Assembly: GCA_030753265.1 (NCBI GenBank)
Contig: JASMCQ010000012.1
Span: 1-42,500, forward strand
DNA: 42,500 nt
Direction: 5' to 3'
DNA from: Dehalococcoidia bacterium
Lineage (GTDB): Bacteria > Chloroflexota > Dehalococcoidia > UBA3495
In this document: positions 21,923 to 30,360 of the stretch, piece by piece
Numbering within the stretch: the first letter of the stretch is position 1
Layout: each line of letters begins with the position of its first letter
Notes under the pieces: generated by a model
Database searches by the model: none
The model's input: the letters and a program-made list of their open reading frames with translations, nothing else
Told to the model about the DNA's origin: nothing
Position numbers and translations under genes: made by a program

Positions 21923-22405
21923 ATGGACCGCGCTATCGACAGAGAACCCGGCCTCGACGCCGTCGACCTATCGGCCTGCTACCGGTGCGGGCGGCACTTG
22001 GCCCGTGGCTGGGCTTTCATGCTCAAGGCCGGTCCCACCGTAGCCCGGCAGGAGATTGGGTACCGGGCTGGCGAGGCCGCCAGATGCATTTTGTGCGCCC
22101 TCCGGCACCGGCCCATGCTCCGGCGTTCCCTCAAGGTGGCAGCGGTGGTGGGGACCATTCTGACCCTGCTCAATCAGGGAGATGTCATCTTCGCCGGGGG
22201 GTGGGGGAGCGCCCTGTATTGGAAGGTCCCGCTGACCTACTGCGTGCCTTTCTGTGTTGCTACCTTTGGCAGTCTGGCCAACGGCCGGCGCCGAGCCCTG
22301 AGGTCCGGGCAATCGCCACAGCTTCGGGACCTGAGAAGCCCAATTCGCCGGTGGCCAGCCGTTTCGGATACGCGGGGTGCTTCGTGTGTGGAAGGCCCGC
22401 TGTAG
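21923..22405 (+). CDS. NrtS-like nitrate/nitrite transporter with N-terminal zinc-ribbon-like domain
   Basis: This 160-residue protein has a core (about 65-120) reading LRRSLKVAAVVGTILTLLNQGD, a glycine-rich loop and YWKVPLTYCVPFCVATFGSL. This matches the small two-helix NrtS family described as nitrate/nitrite transporters in cyanobacteria. In front of it are two CxxC pairs (C19/C22 and C55/C58) in a 60-residue zinc-ribbon-like domain that plain NrtS lacks. A 40-residue Arg/Ser-rich tail of unclear worth follows. The ATG has only a weak ribosome-binding site. It has its own promoter and no nitrogen genes adjoin, so transport of nitrate is inferred from the family only. Confidence 0.68.
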   Translation: MDRAIDREPGLDAVDLSACYRCGRHLARGWAFMLKAGPTVARQEIGYRAGEAARCILCALRHRPMLRRSLKVAAVVGTILTLLNQGDVIFAGGWGSALYWKVPLTYCVPFCVATFGSLANGRRRALRSGQSPQLRDLRSPIRRWPAVSDTRGASCVEGPL

Positions 22406-22424
22406 ACAACTAGGAGCGGGTTTC

Positions 22425-22550
22425 CCTAAACCGGCGGAAGCCGGGATCAAGCTAACGTTCTCGTGGATTCCGGCCTTCGCCGGAAAGGCGGTTGTGGGGA
22501 GAGGTGGGGTAAGCCGGCTGATTTCGCCGGTGTGAGGCTATTAACAAGAC
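22425..22550 (+). repeat. Dispersed palindromic repeat element, copy B
   Basis: It shares with 4372-4491 the right arm TGGATTCCGGCCTTCGCCGG, a degraded left arm, and the tail pattern (GATTTCGCCGGTGTGAGGCTA, ending ACAAGAC). It lies between the NrtS-like gene and the lexA stop, in the same orientation as copy A. Confidence 0.75.
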
Positions 22551-22556
22551 GGTGAA

Positions 22557-23210
22557 CTAGCCAAACTTCCGGATTACCGCTACCACCTTGCCATGGACTT
22601 CCACATTGCTCGCGGGGCTGTAAATAGGCTCCATCTGGCTGTTGGCCGGCTGGAGGCGCACCTGGTCCCCTTCCAGATAGATCTTTTTCAGCGTGGCCTC
22701 TTCCCGATCCTTGAGCCAAGCCACCACCATCTCACCGTTGGCCGCCTGAGGCACGGGTTTGACGATAACTACGTCGCCGTCGTCGATCAGGGCGTCAATC
22801 ATGGAGGTGCCGTGGACCATCAGGCCGTAAAGCCTGCCGTGGCGGCGCTGGAGGTCCGGGGAAATCTCGATGGCGTCGAACTCCGCGCTGGAGGCCACCT
22901 CCTCGGTTGAAAACACCGGCAGCGGCATACCGGCGGCGATTGCGCCGATAATCTGGACTCTGGGGGCCGTCGACACCGGCTGCCCGGCCTCGTCCAGCAA
23001 CTCGATTCCCCGGGCCACGTCCGGCCGCCGGTTCAGGTAGCCGCCCTCCCGCAACCGGTGGAGGTTGTAGTCCACCACCGAGGTGGAACTGATGTCGCAG
23101 GCCCTCTGAATGTCCCGGATGGTAGGAGGGATTCCGTTTTCACTAATGAATCCCTGGATAAACTCCAGAATTTGGCGCCGCCTCGGAGAAAGTTTGCCTT
23201 TGCCCGCCAT
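22557..23210 (-). CDS. lexA: LexA repressor
   Basis: This 217-residue SOS repressor has an N-terminal winged helix (LSPRRRQILEFIQGFISENG, then IRDIQRACDISSTSVVDYNLHRL). It has the self-cleavage site Ala93-Gly94 in IGAIAAGMPL, the catalytic Ser136 in HGTSMID and Lys175 in ATLKKIY. After DNA damage it cuts itself when bound to RecA filaments and releases SOS genes. GGGAGG precedes the ATG. The promoter (23244-23272) overlaps two tandem palindromes (23267-23285) that may be its operator. The box sequence in this lineage is unknown to me. A dispersed repeat touches its 3' end. Confidence 0.95.
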   Translation of the reverse strand: MAGKGKLSPRRRQILEFIQGFISENGIPPTIRDIQRACDISSTSVVDYNLHRLREGGYLNRRPDVARGIELLDEAGQPVSTAPRVQIIGAIAAGMPLPVFSTEEVASSAEFDAIEISPDLQRRHGRLYGLMVHGTSMIDALIDDGDVVIVKPVPQAANGEMVVAWLKDREEATLKKIYLEGDQVRLQPANSQMEPIYSPASNVEVHGKVVAVIRKFG

Positions 23211-23243
23211 GCCCTGCCTCCCTAAAACCTTTGTTCTGTTCCC

Positions 23244-23272
23244 AGGCTAGCAAAGGGGTTCCTACCTGTCAA
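23244..23272 (-). promoter_or_regulatory. lexA promoter (TTGACA-17-TAGCCT, minus strand)
   Basis: Read on the minus strand, TTGACA (23272-23267) stands 17 bases from TAGCCT (23249-23244). The ATG is 33 bases further on. Confidence 0.6.
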
Positions 23273-23285
23273 TGACACTCTGTCA
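23267..23285. promoter_or_regulatory. Tandem palindromes at the lexA promoter, possible operator
   Basis: TGTCA-A-TGACA (23267-23277) and TGACA-CTC-TGTCA (23273-23285) overlap each other and cover the -35 box. Both are perfect inverted repeats, as expected for an autorepressor site. Confidence 0.5.
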
Positions 23286-23347
23286 CCTCGACGGCGCGCC
23301 TGGAGCAAGGTCCCCGACGCCAAACGAGGCCGCCCTGAAAGCAGCCT

Positions 23348-23438
23348 CGACACGGTGTCGCTAAACGGCGGCTTACCCCACTGAATCGGTAGCCGCACCG
23401 CTACCGGCCATCCAAGCCCGGTCGACTTCGAGGCCGGT
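23348..23438. other. Hairpin cluster downstream of rpsT
   Basis: Three inverted repeats lie between rpsT and the lexA promoter: CGACAC-G-GTGTCG (23348-23360), GGTAGC...GCTACC (23388-23405) and ACCGGCC...GGCCGGT (23403-23438). None has a clear T-run on either strand. They may end or stabilise the rpsT transcript. Confidence 0.4.
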
Positions 23439-23452
23439 TAAACTACCGTTGG

Positions 23453-23719
23453 TTAGGCGGACTCGGTTCCCCGAATGCGGTTCAGTTTAGCCGCGATCCG
23501 GGACTTGCGGCGAGCGACGTTGTTCTTGTGCAGCACCCTCTTGCGCACTGTCCGGTCCAGGGTGCTGATCGCGTCCTTGACGACGGGCTCCGCTACCGCC
23601 ACATCGCCCGACTCCACTGCGCGCAAAGCCTTGCTGATAGCGGTCCTGGTAGCGGTCCTAACGCTGCCATTACGGCGATAGCGTTTCAATGATCGGCGGC
23701 CGGCTTTCTTCGCGGGCAA
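23453..23719 (-). CDS. rpsT: 30S ribosomal protein S20
   Basis: This 88-residue highly basic helical protein has the S20 pattern LKRYRRNGSVRTATRTAISKA and VLHKNNVARRKSRIAAKLNRI. S20 binds 16S rRNA early in 30S assembly. The start is TTG, with AGGAGG about 6 bases upstream; weak starts are typical for this gene and allow feedback control. It lies 24 bases after gyrB on the same strand, so it is probably part of the gyrB transcript. Confidence 0.94.
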   Translation of the reverse strand: MPAKKAGRRSLKRYRRNGSVRTATRTAISKALRAVESGDVAVAEPVVKDAISTLDRTVRKRVLHKNNVARRKSRIAAKLNRIRGTESA

Positions 23720-23743
23720 ATCGTTCCTCCTGAAGATTATTCC

Positions 23744-25684
<1,941 letters not shown>

Positions 25685-25738
25685 CTATCCCGGGCGGATT
25701 TGCGCTAAGGGCAGGAATTGGATCAGCCGAAGGTTGCA

Positions 25739-25760
25739 AGGCGAAGCTTGAGCTTCGCCT
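25739..25760 (-). promoter_or_regulatory. Perfect 10-bp palindrome in the gyrB leader
   Basis: AGGCGAAGCT and AGCTTCGCCT flank a two-base centre. In the RNA it forms a very stable hairpin about 60 bases before the gyrB ATG. No T-run follows. It could be a supercoiling-sensitive cruciform or an RNA stability element. Confidence 0.7.
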
Positions 25761-25776
25761 CCAACAGCGCCGGTTT

Positions 25777-25785
25777 ATTATACCA
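25777..25785 (-). promoter_or_regulatory. Extended -10 promoter of gyrB (TGGTATAAT, minus strand)
   Basis: A perfect TATAAT with the TGn extension lies about 95 bases before the ATG. The -35 region is poor, as is common for extended -10 promoters. Confidence 0.65.
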
Positions 25786-25887
25786 GATTCGTAGCTGAGT
25801 TACCCGTAATTCCCCCACCAATATACGTCAATTTTATGTCTACTAAGCCCGGTCAGACGAAAATCGTTAGTCTCGCCCCGCATCGGT

Positions 25888-26005
25888 ACGCCTGGCCGGC
25901 CGTCAGGCGTGGGGCCCGGTCTGCGTTCAGGCAAGCTGAAAACGCTACCGGCCTGAGTCGTAAGCCGGGTTTCGGTTGTTGGAGCCAGCTTTGTCCGGCG
26001 GCTCC
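25888..26005. ncRNA. Run of four hairpins, candidate structured RNA, strand unknown
   Basis: Four inverted repeats follow each other: ACGCCTG/CAGGCGT (25888-25910), GCGTT-CAG/CTG-AACGC (25923-25945), CCGGC/GCCGG (25948-25968) and GGAGCC/GGCTCC (25981-26005). They fill the gap between the gyrB promoter and the upstream gene. No known RNA family was recognised. The string ACCCGGCTTA on the minus strand recalls the 3' part of RNase P RNA, but the rest does not fit. Confidence 0.35.
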
Positions 26006-26097
26006 CGACGAGATCCTCATCCACACCCGCGGAGGTCCGAAGGAGGTTTGAATCTCTTTAGGGTCCGAGGCTGGCCGCGGAGCGAGGAGGCCCCGGG

Positions 26098-26769
26098 TTA
26101 GGCCGGGAATATTCGGGTGTAAACCCCCGGCGAGCCCGGAGCGTGGGTCATCTGGGGGCGGACGGTTTCCGACCATTGGGGCGGCGCCGCGTTCCGCCAC
26201 ACGTGCCAAGCCTGGCTCTCGCGCACTTCGGCGCTTCCCACCTCATGCAACGTGATGTACTTGGGCTCGCCCATCACCGCCTCAAAGCGCCGGCCCCGAA
26301 TGTAGCCCGGCACCCGGGAGCAGAGGGGTATGCGTTCGGTGTTGTACTCCTGGTTGAACAGGGCCTCCACCTCGTCCGTCACGGACATCCGGCCCACCAC
26401 CAGCGCCGGGGCCATGCCGGCCTGGGCCGTCTCTTCGGATACGTCGTCCGGGTAGATCAGCCGGTACACGTTGCGCACTGCATTGATTCCGACCACGGAA
26501 GGTGACATGCGTTTCGTCCACTCGGTTGGGTTGTTCAGCCGGTACTGCCAGGCGTCTGAGAAATACGCCTCGGCTTCGTCAAGCTCATAGTAGGCCAGGT
26601 ATTTCGGCCCGCCCTGGACGGCAACGTAGCGAGCGGCGTCGAGCACTCCGGGGATGGCAAGCCGCTCCGGGATGTGCTCCTCGTTGTACCAACGGTTGAA
26701 CTCATCTTCGTCCTCAGCTCGCACGTCGGCGTAGACCATCAGCAGGCCTCGCCCTTTCTTGGCCGCCAT
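26098..26769 (-). CDS. Tandem dimeric alpha/beta-barrel protein (EthD/DUF-like)
   Basis: This 223-residue protein is built of two ferredoxin-like halves. The first has LLMVYADVRAEDEDEFNRWYNEEHIPERLAIPGVLDAARY. The second has LVVGRMSVTDEVEALFNQEYNTERIPLCSRVPGYIRGRRF. The repeated F-N-x-(W/E)YN-x-E-(H/R)-I-P pattern is that of stress-responsive or EthD-type barrels, where the histidine/aspartate face holds small substrates or heme. No reaction can be named. ATG 26769 has GAGGAGG at 6 bases; an upstream in-frame TTG falls inside this site and is rejected. It lies 84 bases before (on its own strand, downstream of) the Nudix gene, likely co-transcribed. Confidence 0.72.
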   Translation of the reverse strand: MAAKKGRGLLMVYADVRAEDEDEFNRWYNEEHIPERLAIPGVLDAARYVAVQGGPKYLAYYELDEAEAYFSDAWQYRLNNPTEWTKRMSPSVVGINAVRNVYRLIYPDDVSEETAQAGMAPALVVGRMSVTDEVEALFNQEYNTERIPLCSRVPGYIRGRRFEAVMGEPKYITLHEVGSAEVRESQAWHVWRNAAPPQWSETVRPQMTHAPGSPGVYTRIFPA

Positions 26770-26868
26770 ATCGAACCTCCTCAATGGTCCCTAGGGAAGC
26801 ATGCCTCAGGGTTTGCAGAGGAAAAGGGGGCTGGGCCGGCTCCCCAAATGAGCCAGGCCGCCCAGCGG

Positions 26869-27309
26869 TCACGCGAATGGACCCGCGCCGCCTGGATAGT
26901 AGTTGTGGCCCGTGCGCAGACTATCCAGCGCGTACTCCACCGCGTGGAATAAGGGCCGGGGCAGGCTGTCCAGCGGGAACCAGCCGCCGTCGGTAAACCT
27001 ATCCGGCTCGGCCAATCCGGGCTCCTGGCCGTCGATATCTCCCAGAAACTCAATGTCCACGTAATGCTTGCCGTAGGCGATTATATTGCTCACGCAGAGG
27101 AACCGCAGATCTCCCACGGTCACACCCAACTCTTCCATGGATTCCCGGCGAGCGCACTGTTCCAGCGACTCGCCCATCTCCAGGTGGCCCCCCGCCGATG
27201 CCCAGGTATCTTCGCCGTGGGCGCCCAGCCTTCTGGCCAGGAAGACCCGCCCGTCCCTCACGAATATGACGCCCACACCTATCTGGGGCCTGGCCGCCTC
27301 GCCTGTCAT
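26869..27309 (-). CDS. Nudix hydrolase
   Basis: This 146-residue protein has a perfect Nudix box, GHLEMGESLEQCARRESMEELGV (41-63 of the product, G-x5-E-x7-R-E-x2-E-E-x-G). It begins with IGVGVIFVRDGRVFLARRLG, close to dihydroneopterin triphosphate or nucleotide-triphosphate cleaners. The substrate is unknown. The ATG at 27309 lies only 7 bases after a TATACT -10 box and has no ribosome-binding site, so it is probably read from a leaderless transcript. The frame is open much further upstream, but without family-like sequence. It is divergent from the RidA gene. Confidence 0.87.
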   Translation of the reverse strand: MTGEAARPQIGVGVIFVRDGRVFLARRLGAHGEDTWASAGGHLEMGESLEQCARRESMEELGVTVGDLRFLCVSNIIAYGKHYVDIEFLGDIDGQEPGLAEPDRFTDGGWFPLDSLPRPLFHAVEYALDSLRTGHNYYPGGAGPFA

Positions 27310-27316
27310 GGTGCCG

Positions 27317-27322
27317 AGTATA
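27317..27322 (-). promoter_or_regulatory. -10 box (TATACT) of the Nudix gene, leaderless start
   Basis: TATACT on the minus strand ends 7 bases before the ATG, so the predicted transcription start coincides with the start codon. The -35 region is weak. Confidence 0.5.
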
Positions 27323-27458
27323 CCATGGGGCACCGAATAGCACACTCGCCGGGTCACCGCGGGCTGCAGCACCGCTGGAACAAGGACATCTCGCTCCCCA
27401 TGGCCGTAGCCGCGGTCGGCCCGTGGCTGCAAGCTGGCCCCCGTCGCGAAATCCACTC

Positions 27459-27464
27459 TATAAT
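27459..27464 (+). promoter_or_regulatory. -10 box (TATAAT) of the RidA gene
   Basis: A perfect TATAAT has an in-frame ATG at 27475, 10 bases later, and the ribosome-binding-site-led ATG at 27517. The -35 region is poor. Confidence 0.5.
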
Positions 27465-27516
27465 AAGCCCGGCTATGCCCCCTCACCCACCCGGACTCTT
27501 CCCGGAGGCTCAGACA

Positions 27517-27933
27517 ATGACACCAGATCAGCGAACGACCTTCAACCCCTCCGGGGCGCCTCAGCCCATCGGCGCCTACTCCATGGCCGCGCGGGCCAAA
27601 GCGGGCTCTTTGTTGTTCATCGCCGGCCAGGTGCCGGTGGATGACGCCGGAAAGCTGGCTGGTGCGGGAGACGTAGCCGCCCAGACCCGTCAGGTCTTCC
27701 AGAACATTGGACAGGTGTTGGAGGGCGCGGGCGCCTCCTTCAGCGACGTGGTGGAGTTCACCACCTACCTGGTCGGGAGAGATTCGGTACAATCCTTTAT
27801 TCAGGCTCGCACCGAACTCTTCCCCCAAATATTTCCCAACGCCGACTACCCCACCAACACCTTGCTGGTCGTCGCCGGACTGGTCCGGGAAGAGTTCCTG
27901 GTGGAGATCAAGGCGGTTGCGTCGCTGCTCTAA
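27517..27933 (+). CDS. RidA family (YjgF/UK114) protein, enamine/imine deaminase-like
   Basis: This 138-residue protein shows APQPIGAYSMAARAKAGSLLFIAGQVP, QTRQVFQNIGQVLEGAGASFSDVV and the end LVVAGLVREEFLVEIKAVASLL. RidA proteins hydrolyse reactive enamine/imine intermediates such as 2-aminoacrylate. The trimer-site arginine near position 120 of archetypal RidA is in the LVREEFLVEIKA block, but its exact alignment is unsure. GGAGG precedes ATG 27517 by 10 bases; an in-frame ATG at 27475 would allow a leaderless form with 14 more residues. It is divergent from the Nudix gene. Confidence 0.87.
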   Translation: MTPDQRTTFNPSGAPQPIGAYSMAARAKAGSLLFIAGQVPVDDAGKLAGAGDVAAQTRQVFQNIGQVLEGAGASFSDVVEFTTYLVGRDSVQSFIQARTELFPQIFPNADYPTNTLLVVAGLVREEFLVEIKAVASLL

Positions 27934-28137
27934 TGGCCGCGCCGAGCGCCGCTGCGACTCCGAGGCGAGAATTGGTTAGTCGCGCGGGGCTTCGGCCTTC
28001 ACGCCTTTTTCGGGGCGGCGGGCGAGAACAGCAGGTACCCTGGCCAGGCCGGTTGACGGGCCAGCGCGGCCGCCAGCATAATTGCAAGAGACACTGGATC
28101 CAGATCGCGCTCCAACCATCCGGGGAGGGAAAGGGGT
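27934..28137. other. 204-bp spacer between RidA and thiolase genes
   Basis: It holds a weak branched structure (AGGCG...CGCCTTTTT with an inner GGC-TTCG-GCC hairpin at about 27961-28005) that may end RidA transcription. Nothing else was recognised. Confidence 0.35.
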
Positions 28138-29415
28138 ATGGCAACGGTCATCAAGAAACGCCGCCTGGGCAGGCCTGTTTCGATCGTCGGCGCGGGCATA
28201 TCCCCCTTCGGAGCCTTCAAGGACAAGACCAGCCGCGACCTGTTCGTGGACGCCTTCCATGACCTGATCGACCACATGGACCGGGGCTTCGACATCGAAG
28301 ACATCGAGACCGCCTACGTGGGCAATTTCTCCTCGGACCTTTTCGAGCGCCAGGGCCACACCGCTCCCATCATCGCCGATTGGCTGGGGTTGACGCCCAT
28401 CCCGGTAACCCGCGTCGAGAACGCCTGCGCCAGCAGCGGGAGCGCCCTGCGCGAGGGCATCATGGCCATCGCCTCGGGGATGTACGACATCGTGCTGGTG
28501 GGCGGCATGGAGAAAATGACCAATCTGCCCACTGACGGGGTGACCGATGTGCTCTTCGCCGCCGCCGACGCCCTCTACGAAGTCCCCGCCGGGCTGACCT
28601 TCCCCGGTATCTTCGGCGCCCTGGCCAAGGCCCACATGGACCGGTACGAGACCAGCCTGGACCACCTGCTCAAGGTGGGCATCAAGAACCACCAAAACGG
28701 CGCTTTGAACCCGAAGGCCCAGTTCAACGTGACCATTCGCGACCTGATGGAACGGCGGAAGGCCCGGGCCCAAGAGCGGGGCCAGCCCGTGCCCGCCTGG
28801 CAGAACGAGATGGACTTCTTGCACGACCCTCAGGCCAACCCCTGGATCGCCTGGCCGCTGCGGCTCTACGACTGTGCGCCCATAACCGACGGCGCCGCCT
28901 GCGTGCTGCTGGTGGCCTCGGAGTTGGCCGGCAACTTCACCGACAAGCCGGTGCAGATAGCCGGCATGGGCCAGGCCACCGGCCGGCCCCTGCACGACGC
29001 CGAGGAGTTGACCTCCCTGGCCTCGGCCAAGGCGGCGGCGGCTCAGGCCTACGAAATGGCCGGAGTGACCCCCAAGGACATCCAGGTCGCCGAAGTCCAC
29101 GACTGCTTCACCATCGCCGAGATCATCGCATCCGAAGACCTGGGCTTCTTCGCCCCCGGCGAAGGGCCCCGGGCGCTGGACGAGGGCCGGACCGCGCTGG
29201 ACGGCGACCGGCCCATCAACACCTCCGGCGGCCTCAAGGCCAAGGGGCACCCGGTAGGGGCTTCCGGGGTCGCCCAAGTAATCGAGATTTTCCACCAGCT
29301 GCGCGGCGAGGCCGGCCTTCGGCAGCTGCCCGGCCCCGGCCCAGAGGTAGGCCTGACCCACAACGTCGGCGGGACCGGCGGCACCTGCGTGGTCAACATC
29401 CTGCGGCGCGGCTAG
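28138..29415 (+). CDS. Thiolase-family protein (SCP2/acetyl-CoA acetyltransferase type)
   Basis: This 425-residue protein has the nucleophile Cys97 in VENACASSGSA, then GGMEKMTNLPTDGVTD, DCAPITDGAACVLL, VAEVHDCFTIAE with His321, GHPVGASG with His371 and the glycine-rich end GLTHNVGGTGGTC. The set is complete for a thiolase of the lipid-transfer type. Such enzymes cleave 3-ketoacyl-CoA or join two acyl-CoA units. The DUF35 gene starts 8 bases after it, the normal partner of this thiolase type. GGGAGGGAAAGG precedes ATG 28138. The substrate, perhaps a steroid side chain, fatty acid or aromatic, is not decided. Confidence 0.9.
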   Translation: MATVIKKRRLGRPVSIVGAGISPFGAFKDKTSRDLFVDAFHDLIDHMDRGFDIEDIETAYVGNFSSDLFERQGHTAPIIADWLGLTPIPVTRVENACASSGSALREGIMAIASGMYDIVLVGGMEKMTNLPTDGVTDVLFAAADALYEVPAGLTFPGIFGALAKAHMDRYETSLDHLLKVGIKNHQNGALNPKAQFNVTIRDLMERRKARAQERGQPVPAWQNEMDFLHDPQANPWIAWPLRLYDCAPITDGAACVLLVASELAGNFTDKPVQIAGMGQATGRPLHDAEELTSLASAKAAAAQAYEMAGVTPKDIQVAEVHDCFTIAEIIASEDLGFFAPGEGPRALDEGRTALDGDRPINTSGGLKAKGHPVGASGVAQVIEIFHQLRGEAGLRQLPGPGPEVGLTHNVGGTGGTCVVNILRRG

Positions 29416-29423
29416 GAAGCGAC

Positions 29424-29840
29424 ATGGCGGACAACACCACCGGATTTACTGCAGCCTCGTATTTCGCCAACTTGAGCCGGGAAAAGCGGCTGAAGGGCGT
29501 GCGCTGCCGTTCCTGCGGCGCCCTGTCGGCGTTTCCCCGGCCGATGTGCGCCGCCTGCCGCAGCAAGGACATGGAGTGGCACGAGTTTAGCGGCAAGGGC
29601 CGGCTCAGCACCTTTACCTGCATCTCCATCGTCCCGGTATACATGGGCCAGAAAGGCTATGGCCGCGACAACCCCTATTGCACCGGCGTGGTGACCCTGG
29701 AGGAAGGCCCTCGGGTGAGCGCCCGCATCCTGGGCGTGGACGGCCGGAACCCTCAAGACATAGAGACCGGCCTGGACCTGGTCCTGGACTTGGAAGAGCT
29801 GGACCCGGAAAACCCCTCTCTGGCTTTTCGTCCCGCCTGA
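29424..29840 (+). CDS. DUF35 (Zn-ribbon plus OB-fold) thiolase partner protein
   Basis: This 138-residue protein starts with an N-terminal helix, then a zinc ribbon (C28/C31 and C42/C45 in RCRSCGALSAFPRPMCAAC), then an OB-fold (GKGRLSTFTCISIVPV, GYGRDNPYCTGVVTLEEGPRVSARILG). DUF35 proteins bind CoA and form complexes with thiolases and related condensing enzymes. It starts 8 bases after the thiolase stop, so the pair surely works together. No further genes of the pathway follow. Confidence 0.9.
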   Translation: MADNTTGFTAASYFANLSREKRLKGVRCRSCGALSAFPRPMCAACRSKDMEWHEFSGKGRLSTFTCISIVPVYMGQKGYGRDNPYCTGVVTLEEGPRVSARILGVDGRNPQDIETGLDLVLDLEELDPENPSLAFRPA

Positions 29841-29979
29841 ACCGGCGCACTGCGCAGCCCGTCCGCGAGCGCCCCGCCGGCCGCCGGGGCAGACCTGTGA
29901 TTCACCGCGAGAACGGACGCCGGGAGTTGTGTTGCCCCAATCCCAATCGTTGCACCGAAAGCTCAGCTCAATCCTCCTG

Positions 29980-30065
29980 CCCAATCAACTCGGTTCCCAC
30001 AAGATGTCGTTCGACGCGAGGGCGTATGGCTTGGAATGACGTCCGCGAAAACCAGGTTGATTGGG
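29980..30065. repeat. Inverted repeat with 16-bp arms
   Basis: CCCAATCAACTCGGTT (29980-29995) is the near-perfect inverse of AACCAGGTTGATTGGG (30050-30065), with two mismatches, around 54 bases. This is a miniature-element-like shape in the long gap (29841-30360) upstream of pyk. Confidence 0.6.
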
Positions 30066-30108
30066 TAACCGGCACCGCCGAGAACCTCCGTTTGTTTCCC
30101 ACTTTGGT

Positions 30109-30128
30109 AAAGGGGGACAAAGGGGGAT
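30109..30128 (+). repeat. Tandem AAAGGGGGAC/AAAGGGGGAT unit of a dispersed repeat type
   Basis: Two near-identical 10-bp units follow a TTCCCACTTTGG sequence. Similar strings occur as small scattered repeats in many bacterial genomes. No coding role is seen. Confidence 0.5.
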
Positions 30129-30232
30129 TTCCCCGCCGCAAAGTCTACCAATTCAAGTTCCAATTAGCTGCGCTCCGGCCATAATTGGGGGAGTTTTCGG
30201 GGAATTTACCCGTCCAAATCGCGCGGCGCGTC

Positions 30233-30241
30233 TGGTATCAT
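30233..30241 (+). promoter_or_regulatory. Extended -10 promoter of pyk (TGGTATCAT)
   Basis: TATCAT at 30236-30241 has the TGn extension and lies 119 bases before the pyk ATG. The -35 region is weak. Confidence 0.5.
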
Positions 30242-30360
30242 AGCTCAAGCGGCGACAGACTCCGTTCCAGCCAAGCCGCCGGCCCCCGGAACTCGCTTCA
30301 ACTGGCGGCGGGGATCGCAAGATTCCCTAGGCCCTCTGGGTTGAAGCCGCACGAGCTTTC

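Noticed and set aside
25836..26051. Small plus-strand frame in the hairpin region before gyrB
   Set aside because: No ribosome-binding site and no protein-like conservation signals; the hairpins explain the region better.
25900..26100. Minus-strand ACCCGGCTTA recalls the 3' part of RNase P RNA
   Set aside because: The matching 5' part (GAGGAAAGTCCGGGC-type) is absent, and the needed length would run into the coding gene at 26098-26769.
27976..29361. Long minus-strand open frame opposite the thiolase gene
   Set aside because: It is a shadow of the thiolase, with His/Gly-rich low-complexity translation.
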